Shown: positions 42,923 through 55,220, numbered from the stretch's first letter. The stretch: 64,000 bases of DNA from Sporothrix humicola (GCA_021396245.1 WNYE01000032.1:1-64000), one strand, 5' to 3'. Notes: generated by a model not told the origin, from the sequence alone. Numbers and translations: made by a program.

Positions 42923-44732
42923 ATGGTACGTTTTGAGCTTCTCCCCTTGACTCGAAGTAATAGGCTCTCTTAACTGACACATTCTTATAACAGGCCAGAA
43001 TAAACACTTCTTTTGGCAGCGACCAAAGCGCCGCGATGGACGCGTCACAAAAGACAAAGACGGCGACAACACAAAAACGCGGCCGCAAAGCAAATACCGA
43101 CGCCGAAACAAGCCGGCCCAGCAAAAGAGCACGAAACTCAACAGAAACTGCAACTGAGACCGAACCACGGAGGAGCAGACGCGAACGAAACTCCGGTGAC
43201 GGTGCCAATTGGTGGCAGGCTGGAGAGTCAAGCGAGCAACAAGCTTCGACGAGTAAAAAGGGCCCACAAGGGAAACAGGCAAAAGCAGCAACAAAGGCAA
43301 CAAAGTCAGACAAGCATGAGAAGGCAAAAAGGACAGCGAAAAAGTCGAAGGCGGCACCTGAACCCGAACCACCAAATGATACACCGAAACGAAAGGCAGG
43401 ACGGCCACGGAGAGTGAGCACAGAGGCAACAGAGCCTGCGGAGGAGGCCCCGGTGAAGACTACGAAAGCTTCCGAACGCAAGAAATCGAAGAAGTCAACA
43501 AAGAAGAGGAAGATATCAGAGGCAGCAGAGCCAAGCCCTGCCGAAGCAACTACAAGTCCACAGCAAAAAGGGAAACGGCGGAGGAAAGCCAGGCAGAGCG
43601 AGGCAGAGGAGACTGAGACCCGAGAAGCCGCTGAAGAGGAGCCCGAGCCCGAACAAGAGCCGGAAGGAGAAGAGGCAGAGGATGCAGGGCGGCGTCGGCG
43701 CCAGAGTGCAGGCGGCAACACCGACCAGCCAAACCAGCCTTTTGCTCAGCTTGTCCCTCGCACACGCTATATCCCGCTCGCGACCATGGCCAACAAGTGG
43801 GCGCCGCTCGAACGCGAAGCCATTGCCGCTGTGCAGTCGCTGCTGGAAGAGTGCGCACGCCCGGTTGTGGCACGCGTACGGGCCGGCGCTGGCGCTAGTG
43901 GCGGCGGAGCGGCCGCCGAGCGCCGCCAAGAGCAGACGCGGCAAGCCATTGCAGGTGTGACGCGCCGGCTTCGGTCCAAGCTCGTCAAGGGTATCCCCTT
44001 CCCGCCAGGAACAGTGCATGTCCCAACGCGCGGCCGCAAGAGCACGAGACTACAAAACGACAGCGACGGCAACGGTCTTGCAGCGGATTTTAACTTTGAG
44101 CGCGCCGCCGAAGGCGCCCAAGCCCTAGAACAGCAGCTCGGCCCTCTTCAGCATGCAATTGCCCTACTCGAGCGCGAACGCAAACGCGAGGAAGAGGCTC
44201 TGGCAGCTGATTATGCGGCGCTGCGAGCACTTGAGACCAACGCCCAAGCCGACCTGCGCACGTGGAGGGATCGAACAAAACGGGCGCACGTGCTAGCTCC
44301 AGTGGACGGCGGCGACGGGGGCAGAATTCCCACTACAACCCCAGGGGCAACGGCAGCAGCCAGGGGCGACAACAAGAGCAACAGCTTGCAATATGTAGAG
44401 CTTGTCGGGCGAGCACCTGCCTCGGGCGACGATCAGGGTGTGGACAAGGACAGCAACGAGAATGGAGGTCTTTTTGAGGTATTTGTTCCCCAGGGTGTAC
44501 TTGCATTTTGTACCTTTTTTACATGAGAACCCCACTAACAAATCAGAATCTCGACAAGGACCTGTCGACTGTGGCATCGCAGCTCAGCAACCACATGGAC
44601 AGTCTCAAGAGCAACCTCCAGCAAATCGACGGCGTGCTTCCAGCAATGATCCAAAGCAAGGCAGCATTGCAGCACGTTCTCTTCGAGCGACTCGAGCCCA
44701 AGATATACGAACAAATTCTACTGGGCCAGTGA
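42923..44732 (+). CDS. CENP-Q (Fta7)-like inner kinetochore protein
   Basis: Three exons: the ATG alone (42923-42925), 42994-44478 and 44547-44732, with two 68-bp introns, encode 557 residues. The first 230 residues are a highly basic Lys/Arg/Ala/Glu-rich tail with AT-hook-like KRKAGRPRR and several nuclear signals. The second half is the CENP-Q domain: PRTRYIPLATMANKWAPLEREAIAAVQSLLEECARPVV, TRRLRSKLVKGIPFPPGTVHVP and a long coiled coil (FNFERAAEGAQALEQQLGPLQHAIALLERERKREEEALAADYAAL). It finishes with NLDKDLSTVASQLSNHMDSLKSNLQQIDGVLPAMIQSKAALQHVL. CENP-Q pairs with CENP-U in the COMA/CENP-OPQUR complex. The start is inferred: without the ATG exon, translation would begin at 43036, losing 15 residues. 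Confidence 0.85.
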
Positions 44733-46357
44733 ACACAGGCAACGATCGTTATGCATTTTTTTTATTTGTTCAAAATTTACACACTAGATACATTTCTGCT
44801 CCGGTTCCGCTGTCCCGCGGCTATAATGAATTGAACGAATTTTACCGTGCAAATCTGTGCACATCTGATATTGCAGCAGTGCTAGCGGCTCAACCGCCTT
44901 TGGCGGCACGGCCTTCCTTTCCCACACGTCTTTCCCACGAGCCAAGATCTACTGTCACTGCGACCGTGTCCTGTTCCATCGTGTGCCTGCCTCTCGCTCT
45001 GTGCCGTCCTCGCAAGCGAAGCTGTCCTGGTTCCTGGTTCCAGAATTGGAGAAATCAAAAGCATGAAAATAAAACAAACCAAAAATAAACACGGGCAGTG
45101 ATTAAGATCAGATCGTTGGAGATAGAACATCTTGACACCAGCTTTTTGACAACATGTCTGCTAGTATCTTACTATGCAAAGATGACCATCTAATTGCCAA
45201 TTGACCAATTGGTCTTCTGGATTGCTCTGGAAACCGCAAATTAATCGTCTCGAGATCCTGGTGTAGTCAGAAAACTCTTTCTGCTAGTGGCAACGCCAGC
45301 AGAGCAAAGAAGCTCCTAGACGGCCGCGACGGTGCTCTGGACCTGCGTCTACGGAGCGCGCGACAAAAGGAGTCAGACAAGTCAGAAAGAGAGCAAGAGC
45401 GACCCTCGCCTAGGTCTCGCCCCTCCTCCACTCCTTGCCCCTCCGAAATAAGGAGGCAGAATCAAACACCCAAATCGCGCCATCACTGAGGAAAGAACTA
45501 CCCCGCCATAGAAAGTTTTTTTTTTTTTTTTGTCGTCTTCTGCTGCTGCGTCCCTGCCTCTTTTTTTGTACATCGTAACTACACCCCGCCTTCTCTTTTC
45601 GGCGCCCTTTGTTGAGAAACAGTGGCAGAATCAATGGGCACAATTGCAGGAAACAGCGTTGCATCCCACTCTTTCCCCAACGGCCACTCCTCACCGTCTT
45701 GACCCTGCATCGTGCCTTCTCGTTGTACCCGTAAATTGCCTTTCTCGCACTACGTAAACTTCCGTATCAAGCAATTCGGACGCCATTAGCACTTACCTTT
45801 GTGCCCCTTTGTGACTTTTCGTAGCGCAGCAACCAGTGAGATAGCATGCTTCTAGGTATCTTACGAAGTAGTAAAAAGAGAAAGAACTCAAGAGAATACA
45901 TCTGACAGCTAATAAACGAACGGCAACGGCGTTGTCCCTCCACTTGCACTTGTCACACCGCCCTGTTTAGTCGCTGGCGCTTTCCTTCCCCTTGCTATTA
46001 AAAATTCTTCTCCTTCCCACATCCCGCCATTGATTTCGCCTCCTTTCTTTCTTCTTCTCTTTTTCTTTTCCTCTCTCCCTCTCTTCTTTCTTTTCCCTTT
46101 CTCACTATACGCTCTTATATTCTTTACTCATCCGTGGATTTTTTGTGAGTACATCATCTTCTCTGCTTACCACGCATCTTATTATACCCCTCGTTGTCTC
46201 GTTCCACTTTCTTATAAGTGTCGAGATCTCACGAACTTCTTTCTTTTCGATCACCTCTCCTCGTCTGATGTTCTCAGCTTCTATCCGCCTGTTCCGCCAG
46301 CTAACTCCCGTCTTCAGTCATTTCTCCCCACAGATACCCCCAAAACCACACATCAAA
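44733..46357. promoter_or_regulatory. Upstream region of MET6, with T16 tract and pyrimidine-rich leader
   Basis: 1.6 kb. T16 runs at 45516-45531, and a strongly C/T-rich leader occupies about 45990-46340, directly before the MET6 start, as is common for highly expressed fungal genes. No gene is recognised. Confidence 0.5.
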
Positions 46358-48843
46358 ATGGTTCAGTCTTCGATCCTCGGTTTCCCCCGCATGGGTGTGA
46401 ACCGTGACCTGAAGAAGGCCACCGAGGCTTGTACGTTTTACTCTTCTACTCTCCTACTCTTCTGCCGCTCTTTTACCCCTCCAATCTTTGTTCGGGAGCT
46501 CTGCTCTGGGCTCTAGAATGACTCCTCGAGAACCAATGGCTAACAACTGCAGACTGGGGCGGCAAGATCTCCCAGGCCGACCTCCTGGCTGAGGCCAAGC
46601 GCCTCCGTCTGGCTCACTGGAAGATCCAGAAGGATGCCGGCGTCGACAGCATCCCCAGCAACGACTTCGCCCTGTACGACCAGGTCCTGAGCCACATCCA
46701 GGACTTTGGTGTAAGTTTGTCCCCGCACACTGTTTCTTTTCCCTCTCGGAACCCTCTCTAACAATACCAGGCCGTCCCTGAGCGTTACACCAGCGCCAAC
46801 CTCGACCCCATTGACACCTACTTCGCTCTGGGCCGTGGTCACCAGAAGAACGGCGTCGACCTGCCGTCCCTGGAGATGGTCAAGTGGTTCGACTCCAACT
46901 ACCACTACGTCAAGCCTACCCTGCAGGACAACCAGACCTTCAAGCTGGTTGCCCAGCCCAAGGCTGTTGCCGAGTTCCTCGAGGCCAAGGAGGCTGGCAT
47001 TGTCACCCGCCCCGTCCTCGTCGGCCCCGTCACCTTCCTGCACCTGGCCAAGGCCGACCGTGGCCAGTCTGTCGACCCCATTGACCTGCTCGAGAAGCTC
47101 CTGCCCGTCTACGACGCCCTCCTGGCTCAGCTGAAGGAGGCTGGCGCCGAGACCGTCCAGATCGACGAGCCCGTCCTGGTCTTTGACCTGCCCGCCAAGA
47201 CCAAGGCTGCGTTCAAGACTGCCTACGAGCACTTCGCTGCCGAGGCCGCCAAGCTGCCCAACCTTGTCTTTGCCACCTACTTCGGTGACATCGTCCACAA
47301 CCTGGAGTCCGTCCCCAAGGACATCTACGCTGTCCACGTCGACCTGGTCCGCAACCCCGAGCAGCTCGATGCCGTCATTGGTGCCCTGGGCCCCAAGACC
47401 ATCCTGTCCGCCGGTGTCGTTGACGGCCGCAACATCTGGAAGACCAACCTGAAGCGCGCTGTTGAGACCGTCGAGTCTGCCATCCAGAAGCTCGGCAAGG
47501 AGCGCGTCATTGTCGCCACCTCCAGCTCTCTGCTGCACACTCCCCACACTCTGGCCAGCGAGAAGAAGCTGGACGCTGAGATTGCCGACTGGTTCTCTTT
47601 CGCCGTCGAGAAGGCCAGTGAGGTCGCTGTCATTGCCAAGGCCGTCACTGAGGGCCCCGCCGCCGTTGCCGATGAGCTGGCTGCCAACGCCAAGTCCATG
47701 CAGGCTCGCGCCACCTCCAGCCGCACCAACGACCCCAAGGTCAAGGAGCGCCAGGCTCAGATCAAGCCTGCCGACTACAACCGCAAGTCGGAGTTCCCCG
47801 AGCGTATCTCCCAGCAGCAGAAGAAGCTGAACCTGCCGCTGTTCCCCACCACCACCATCGGCTCGTTCCCCCAGACCAAGGAGATCCGTCTGTCGCGCAA
47901 CAAGCTGACCAAGGGCGAGATCACTGAGGCCGAGTACGACCGCTTCATTGAGAAGGAGATTGACGAGAACGTCCGCATCCAGGACGAGCTCGGCCTTGAT
48001 GTCTACGTCCACGGCGAGCCTGAGCGTAACGACATGGTTCAGTACTTCGGTGAGCGCCTGGACGGCTATGCCTTCACCACGCACGCCTGGGTCCAGAGCT
48101 ACGGCTCGCGCTGCGTCCGTCCCCCCATCATTGTCGGTGACATCTCGCGCCCCGCCCCCATGACCGTCAAGGAGAGCAAGTACGCTGCCTCGGTCTCCAA
48201 GAAGCCCATGAAGGGTATGCTGACGGGCCCCGTCACCTGCCTGCGGTGGTCGTTCCCCCGTGACGACGTCCACCAGTCCGTCCAGGCCGAGCAGCTCGCT
48301 CTGGCTCTGCGCGACGAGGTTGTCGACCTTGAGAAGGCCGGCATTGACGTCATCCAGGTCGATGAGCCTGCTCTGCGTGAGGGTCTGCCCCTGCGCTCCG
48401 GCAAGGAGCGTGAGGCTTACCTCGACTGGGCCGTCAAGGCTTTCCGTCTGTCCACCACCGGCGTTGAGGACTCCACTCAGATCCACTCGCACTTCTGCTA
48501 CTCTGAGTTCCAGGACTTCTTCCACGCCATTGCTGCCCTCGATGCCGATGTCCTGTCCATTGAGAACAGCAAGTCGGACGCCAAGCTCCTCAAGGTCTTC
48601 GTCGACTCTGCCTACCCCCGCCACATCGGCCCCGGTGTCTACGACATCCACTCGCCCCGTATCCCCAGCGAGCAGGAGATCCACGACCGCATCGAGGAGA
48701 TGCTCCAGTTCCTCAAGCCCGAGCAGCTGTGGATCGACCCCGACTGCGGTCTCAAGACCCGCCAGTGGACCGAGACCAAGGCTGCCCTGGTCAACATGGT
48801 CAACGCCGCCAAGGCCTACCGCGAGAAGTACTCGAAGCAGTAA
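46358..48843 (+). CDS. MET6: Cobalamin-independent methionine synthase (5-methyltetrahydropteroyltriglutamate-homocysteine methyltransferase)
   Basis: Three exons (46358-46430, 46553-46710, 46771-48843) with introns of 122 and 60 bp encode 767 residues, as in other fungi. The N-terminus MVQSSILGFPRMGVNRDLKKATEAYWGGKIS is the MetE signature. The catalytic half contains TTTIGSFPQTKEIR, VHGEPERNDMVQYFGE, MLTGPVTCLRWSFPRDD and VIQVDEPALREGLPLR. The zinc ligands lie in IHSHFCYSEF (His, Cys), in the acidic residue of the DADVLSIENS region, and in DPDCGLKTR (Cys). It transfers the methyl group of methyltetrahydrofolate to homocysteine in the cytosol. Codon bias toward C-ending codons is very strong, fitting high expression. 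Confidence 0.98.
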
Positions 48844-50699
48844 GCGCATCACTCAATGTCTGTCCGGCGAGAGGATATCAACAACCTCTCTTTGTCCCGG
48901 CAGTCTTGCTGTGTTGAGCTTGTGAAGCTGTTTCGATATGTTTTTTAATCTTCTTCTCCGCGATGTTTTATATTTCAACACCCTCTTGCGCATATCATTT
49001 TGATTTTCATTTTCCATTTATGTGAGACGACATATTTTTTCGCTTCATCTTTCCGTTGTTCTGCTATAGGCAGCGGTTCGATTTCAACATCGGCGTTTGG
49101 ACACGAGTGCTTTTTCTGTTTTTCATTTTTCATTGCTCTTTCTTTGATGACAAAAGCTGGCTGGGACAAAAGCATTCAACATTTGTTTTACACGAAGGGA
49201 ACTAGAGGGAAGGGCATTTATGCAAGGTTTGCAAACAAACGGTGTTATTAGGGGACAGTCCTTTTCAACCGGATACCCAATGGAGTAAGAAGATACTCAT
49301 TTGTCGGCTGACAAAGAGTTGGAAGACTGCTATAAGTCTTTTTAGTTTGATAGCTCACCTCCAATAAGGAGAAGAATGTAAGAACACTTACACATACAAC
49401 TTGCCATTTCGATAAATTGCGAACAAAACTGTAAACTGTGAATATGTGAGTTGTGGGTGAGGTCCATCACATCAAAACTGCTTGCCCGACTTGGCACGCA
49501 GATCCAAAACAAGCATTGCATACTGAGGCCCAGCCCTTAATTTCCAGGTCGCTGGAAGATGTGCGTCTCGCGCATTGCGGGCGGGAAGCGATGCGCAGTC
49601 AGTGATGCGCAGACATGCAGAACTCTTGGGATGTGAAAACACACATAAAAACCCTGGGTGCGAGTACGAGGCAAAGCCTGCAAAAATATGCGCACAAAAA
49701 GAAGGTTAAACAACTTGGGACGATTTGCATTGCACAAGACTAGGCTGGCCTGGGATGGATGGCCATTGGAAGTGGCCCAGTAAGACCTGTTATGGCCCAG
49801 GGTCGGCTGGGCAGGCCATGCAAAAAAGGGGAGTCGAAAGGGGTGGATGTTTTGTGTTTTGTGTATCCTCGTTTTGTTCTGAGGTTTTTGGGCGAGAAAA
49901 GGCTCAAAAAAGGGGGCGCAATTGGATGTTGTTTGGAGATGTGGTGTTTGACACACGACCATGGCGCGACGGCAGGAGCTGTGGGTACTCTTTTGTCGCT
50001 TTCGCTGCGCTCTTGCTTTTGCGGCCTTCTGTGTACTCAGGATGGCAGCGATTCGATTGGATAGAATGCAAAGGCATTGACCAGGATTCTGGGACACAGG
50101 GAGAGAAAGAGCGAGAGCATTTTCGCAGTGAGAGGGAAAGAGGGCCACAGCCTTTGGCGTTTCAAATGCCCAGGGGCAGGATACCTGGGAGCCTCATGTC
50201 GCCCAATTAGGAAAGACGGCCCCGTCACTAATACGACGTCTTCACACAAACCCACGAGGCAAGCGAGCAATGCAAAGAGAAAGGCAAGACCAATCTAGGC
50301 CAACAGTTTAACTGCACAGCATCGCTCTTCCTCATGGTGCTCCTTCTCTCATTGTCGCAGCCCCTTCTCTCCTTCCTTTTGCCCTGTGGAGCACCTGCCA
50401 TGATCTCATCTCACATTGATGTTTGGGAAAGAACGAGGGGGAGAGAAACTGCCGTTCTGGGCAGGTCACGGCATTCTCGCCCCAACTTGCTTTTTGCTCC
50501 CTCGCCCCGTTGTCTGCGTCTGTTTTCTTCCCCTTTCTCTCCATCAACAATGCCTTTCTCACACCACACAACCCCATTCTGCGACCATTTCCCATCCCCA
50601 ACGGCCCCCGCCTCCTCACGACATTGACCACATCTTGGCCTGTCTTGTTTGCATCTTGTTTTACAGTCTGTTTGACAACATGGCTGGTGAGTTTCCTGG

Positions 50700-50734
<35 letters not shown>

Positions 50735-53561
50735 AGAAAAGCGGTCACGGATGACCACAATCGCCCCTCGCCCAAAGATCAGGACTCGTATCTTCGTATC
50801 GTTTTGGTTCTGTTCCGTTTTGTTCTACCCTCAGGCACATGGCCTTGGCAGGTTCTTGTTTGTTCTTGTCTTCTCACCCAGCTCGCCATCTATCTGGTTC
50901 GCCGCTCCACCTCCTGGTGGCTTTGCACTTCTGCACCCAGCTCCGATCATTCATGCCGTTCTGCCATACCTTAAATGCCCCCCCTCCCCCGAGAGGACCG
51001 GCTCTGTGTGTAGCACAGCAGGCTGCAAGTTTTCCAGGACCATCCAATGGACCTACCCTCGCGTCGATCTGGTCTGGGCCACAGCTCGCCATGGACACCT
51101 TTACCGCCTCTTCCTATGCCAGCCAGCCAGTTAACAGGCCCAGCCAGCAGGCCCTCCTGCTTGGCTCCGAAGAGGGCGCAGGCGTCCGATCATCCATACT
51201 CTCGACGTAGATCGGTCCAGCGAGACCCAGGTACAGTGTATGGGTGGCTACGGAATACCTACACGCTTGAAGATCGACCTCAAGGGCTCCAACAAGAGGC
51301 TCCATGGAGCTCTCTAAGCTTTGCTGAGGGTCCATCTAGGCCCAATGGTCAAGCAGCATCAGCATTAATCCGAACACCACTGCTCGAGCTCGACCTTTGT
51401 ATGCAACCGTCGCAGCATTGGCTGTGGGCAGAGCATACGTGGATCATCTTAAGACCATTTTGTCTGTGAGTTCAGCACACATTAACCCGTACCATATTGT
51501 CTGTTCATCCTGAAGTTGGCTTTTTACACTCTATGTGTAGCTCAGGCAAGTCAGAGAGAAAGACAGATAATTGGGTCATCACATCTGGCTGATGCTGAGC
51601 CTCCCTCTTTGTCAAACTGTTTGAAAGCCCGGTCGACGTCTATTCTCAGGATACGCCCGCCATTTGGTGGTCCAATCGGAGTTGCGTGCCTTGGACACCA
51701 CTTTCTAGCTCCTGATCGAATTCACAAGGCAAAAAGAAAAGAAAAGAAAAGAGAGAGAGGAGACCGTCGTGGACCCGGCCAGAACAAGACTTCTCTCCAC
51801 GGCCCTAGCAATGACGTCGCTCCACTATTTACTTTTCTCGTCGACTTCTCGTCCCTTCACGGCCCTCTTTCGCCGACAGCACCCTCCAAGACCCTGGCCA
51901 GCGTTACCTTTCTCCCCGCCGGCCCCCTACGCGAAGGGTCTCATCTTCTTTCTGTCTGTTCCCTTTTCCCACTCCTTGATTATGTCCAAATGTTCGATGG
52001 ATGGGGCGTCATCTTCTTTTCTGTCTTGCGATTCGTTCGTGTCCAACGGCGGTGGGCGTGGAACACTTCTGTCGTATTGAAGGCCCCATTCGACAGCGTC
52101 TTCTTATGAGGTTTTCTTATTATTTTCTCCCATTAACTCTTTCTCTTACTTCGTCCAGTTTCTCCTACGTACTCAGAAGGCCCCATTCTGGTTCTCACAT
52201 TCACACATGTTATGGGGCCTGGGGTGCCTTCCTCACGTCGCTTCTCTGTCTTCTTTGGCCCTTCATATGCAGGGCCTGTTGACGGAAACAGAGAACGAGT
52301 GCGGACAATTTTCTCAGCGTCCCTCAACTTTTTGTCAGCAAGTGCATACGCATTCTCGTTCCTTATTCATCCCACCGGGCGTCGGTCCTGTGCTCTGACG
52401 ACGACATGACGACGTCTTTCAGAGTTGGCCAGAGACGAGAGGCCACTGAAGGCTGCGTGGATAGTGGCTATGTGGTTCGTACGAAAGAGATCATAGTTGG
52501 TCAAAGTTGGCCGATGCGATCCACCATCTTTATGCTCCCTCTTTTCTTTTTTCTTTTTCCGTTTTCTTTTTTATTAAATCTTTTTCCTTTGCCCTCCCTC
52601 CCCATGGAAATACTCCGTGTGCAACGATGCGAGCGAGCCCTCCGCGTGGTCTTGTTGGTTCGGCGGGTGGCTCAACTCTTGTTCAGTCCAGGCACCATTC
52701 AGGCACCGTCCAGACAAACAGGGGTAGGTCAGGGATCGTAACAGGGATCGAGGGACGGAGTGGAGACGCTGGGACGGCCTCGACCCAGGGGCTTGTGTCC
52801 CATCTATCGCATCTGTCCCAGAATGCCTCCAAGAAGGAGCCAGACAGAGCCCAGCAAGACCCTGGCATGTCCCAGACAGGAGAAGAGGCTTTGACCAGAC
52901 CAGGGCGGCGGCTAGCATGGACGCTGAAGTTGACGTCGTCTTGGTCGGCTTGGTTGTCCTGGCGGGCTTGGCCTGGCTGCCCTGTGTAAGTGGCACTAGG
53001 GTTCCGTGTAAGTGGGACTGCACTCAACGACGACACACTCCAGACCCAGACTCCAGACAAACGACATCCACATCATCACCGTTGCCATCCATTCTGCCAA
53101 GCGATCGAGGTTCAAATACTCCTCGTCTCCTCCCTCTGCTCTCGGGTTTCTTTCTTCTCTTTTTTTCTCTTCATCCTCTTCACATTCTTTCTTCACTTCC
53201 ATTGTCCAGCCTTCGGCACTTTCTTTTTCACTTTCACTTCTTCCAAAGCTTCTAGCTAAGCTATTCCATTCTCTTCTGCAAGACAGTCTTTTCTTCAAAA
53301 CAAAACATCGCCATTTTCAACCCTTTTTCCCTCACCTCTTTTTGAGCTCGGTATCAATCAGTTTTTTTTCACTTTCTCACTACTCTTTTCTTCTCTTTTC
53401 GTGGAATTGACTTTCACTCTTTTTTTGAAAACCAAAACGTACCCTCATTTAGAAACACATTCTCTTCTTTGCCAGCTGGACATCTTCCTCCTTCTCCACA
53501 CCTCAAAAACACCACCAAACGAATCAACTTCAGTTTTCTCTTCTCCCACCCACTTTTCAAA
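48844..53561. promoter_or_regulatory. 4.7-kb gene-free region upstream of the Ser-rich wall protein
   Basis: No frame in this stretch resembles a protein family. It begins with the probable MET6 3' UTR, contains a (CA)16 microsatellite at 50701-50732, and becomes strongly C/T-rich from about 53100 to the next start codon, like a 5' leader. It is the longest gap in the window. It may be an extended promoter, house a non-coding transcript, or contain a gene I cannot recognise. Confidence 0.45.
50701..50732. repeat. (CA)16 microsatellite
   Basis: Sixteen uninterrupted CA dinucleotides in non-coding sequence. It is likely length-variable between strains. Confidence 0.95.
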
Positions 53562-55220
53562 ATGCAGCTTACAAACGCCCTCATTGTCGGCCTCTACGCC
53601 GTGGCCGCCTCGGCTCACTATGTGCCCAACCTGAAGAGCCACAACATTGTCTTTGCCCGTGGCGACAAGCACAACGGCGGTGGCAAGGGCGGCAACAGCA
53701 ACAACGGTGGCGGCAAGACTGTCAACAACAGCACTTCCAACGCTGCCTCGTCGGCTGCTGCCGTTTCCTCGGCCGCTGCTTCTTCGGCCGCTGTGTCTTC
53801 GGCTGTCTCCTCTGCCATTTCGTCTACCGTGTCTTCGGCTGCTTCTTCGGCCGTTTCTTCGGCTGCCGCTGCCGTCAACGGCTCTTCGTCCTCGGTCGTA
53901 GTCTCCATCTCTTCGTCGGTCCCGGCAGTTGTTAACAACGCCGCCTCCAGCTCCGCTGCCGCTTCCAACGCCACGAGCTCTGCCGCCAGCGTCTCGAGCG
54001 TCCCCTCGAGCGCCAGTGCTTCCGCCTCGTCCAGCGTCGCCAGCTTTGCCAACTCGACCATCCCCGTCGTCAACAACGCCGCTAACTCCACTGTTGCTTC
54101 CTCCGTGACTTCTGCTCCCTCTGTCGCCGCTTCGGTCTCGGCCACTGCCACCGATGAGCTGACTACTCTGACCGTTATCACCACGAACGTCGTCACCGTC
54201 ACCTCGTGCGCTGCCACCATCACCAACTGCCCGGCTGCCACCAACACGGCCGCTCTCTCGTCGCTGCCTGCAGATGCCCTGACCACCATTCTGGTGACGA
54301 ACACGGTCGTGCTCACCACCACTGTCTGCCCCGTCACTGCTGTCGGCTCCATCTCGTCCAGCGTCATCAGCGCTTTCAGCACCGGCGACATTACTGGCTC
54401 GACCGTCACTGCCGTCGTCACAACCAACGTCGCCGCTGCCACCACTGCAACCATGACCCAGACTGTCACCACCGTCATGACCTCCGAGGTTGTTATGACC
54501 ACCTCCAAGGTTGTCACCATCACTCTGGGCGGCGGCAGCAGCGGCAACAACGGCGGCAAGGGTAACGGTAACGGCAACAACGGCAACGGTGCTACCCGCG
54601 TCGTCACCACCACCATCGCCTCGACCTTCACCTCGACCATGACCACTGAGGTCGTCATGACCACCACTGTCGTCAGCACTGGTTCCAGCGGCAGCACTGG
54701 CTCGTCCGGCTCCTCTGGCTCGTCTGGATCTTCCAGCTCTGGCTCCTCGGGCTCGTCTGGTTCGTCCGGTTCGTCTGGCAGCTCGGGCTCCAGCGGCTCC
54801 AGCGGCTCCTCGGGTTCTGGCTCCGGCTCGGGTGCCAACGATGCTCAGTGCTCTGTCATTGCCACTGTCACCGTTACCCAGGCTCCCACCACTGTCTATG
54901 TGACCGTCACGAACAACGCCGGCAACAACAACGTCGCCGCCACCACCACTGCCACTGCTGGCTCGTCCGGCTCCAAGGGCTCCTCTGGCTCTTCGAGCTC
55001 CGGCTCTTCCAACTCGGGCTCGTCTGGCAACAGCGGCAACAACAACAGCTCGGGTGCCGACGAGTCCGACTGCCCCGCTGAGACGGTCGTGTCGTCGACG
55101 ATCACTGTCTCGGCCACTGCCGCCGCGACTTCGCCCGCTGTCACTGCAGCCCCCGCTGCCAGCGAGTCCGAGTGCTCGGCCGATGTTGTCGTCACCCTGA
55201 CCTCGACCGTGTCCGCATAA
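53562..55220 (+). CDS. Secreted Ser/Thr/Gly-rich, adhesin-like wall protein
   Basis: An intronless frame of 552 residues starting at the ATG in TTTTCAAAATGCAG. MQLTNALIVGLYAVAASAHYVPN is a signal peptide. A short Gly/Asn region (NGGGKGGNSNNGGGK) precedes about 130 residues made almost only of Ser, Ala and Val. Thr/Val-rich beta modules with single Cys follow (LTTLTVITTNVVTVTSCAATITNC, VVLTTTVCPV, TMTQTVTTVMTSEVVMTTSKVV). Next comes a GSSGSSGSS tract (roughly residues 374-427). The last 130 residues hold three more Cys-containing modules, and the protein ends VVVTLTSTVSA. The composition predicts heavy O-glycosylation and a cell-wall or extracellular location. No hydrophobic C-terminal GPI signal is visible. 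Antisense open frames over this gene are by-products of its biased composition. Confidence 0.82.
   Translation: MQLTNALIVGLYAVAASAHYVPNLKSHNIVFARGDKHNGGGKGGNSNNGGGKTVNNSTSNAASSAAAVSSAAASSAAVSSAVSSAISSTVSSAASSAVSSAAAAVNGSSSSVVVSISSSVPAVVNNAASSSAAASNATSSAASVSSVPSSASASASSSVASFANSTIPVVNNAANSTVASSVTSAPSVAASVSATATDELTTLTVITTNVVTVTSCAATITNCPAATNTAALSSLPADALTTILVTNTVVLTTTVCPVTAVGSISSSVISAFSTGDITGSTVTAVVTTNVAAATTATMTQTVTTVMTSEVVMTTSKVVTITLGGGSSGNNGGKGNGNGNNGNGATRVVTTTIASTFTSTMTTEVVMTTTVVSTGSSGSTGSSGSSGSSGSSSSGSSGSSGSSGSSGSSGSSGSSGSSGSGSGSGANDAQCSVIATVTVTQAPTTVYVTVTNNAGNNNVAATTTATAGSSGSKGSSGSSSSGSSNSGSSGNSGNNNSSGADESDCPAETVVSSTITVSATAAATSPAVTAAPAASESECSADVVVTLTSTVSA

Noticed and set aside
46030..46407. 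Upstream ORF in the MET6 leader
   Set aside because: The pyrimidine-rich leader gives Phe/Ser/Leu-rich frames by composition; no evidence that any is a conserved regulatory uORF.
46540..48852. 770-codon open frame antisense to MET6
   Set aside because: It mirrors the strongly C-ending codon bias of MET6, is Leu/Gly/Val/Asp-rich, and resembles no protein; MET6 on the plus strand is unmistakable.
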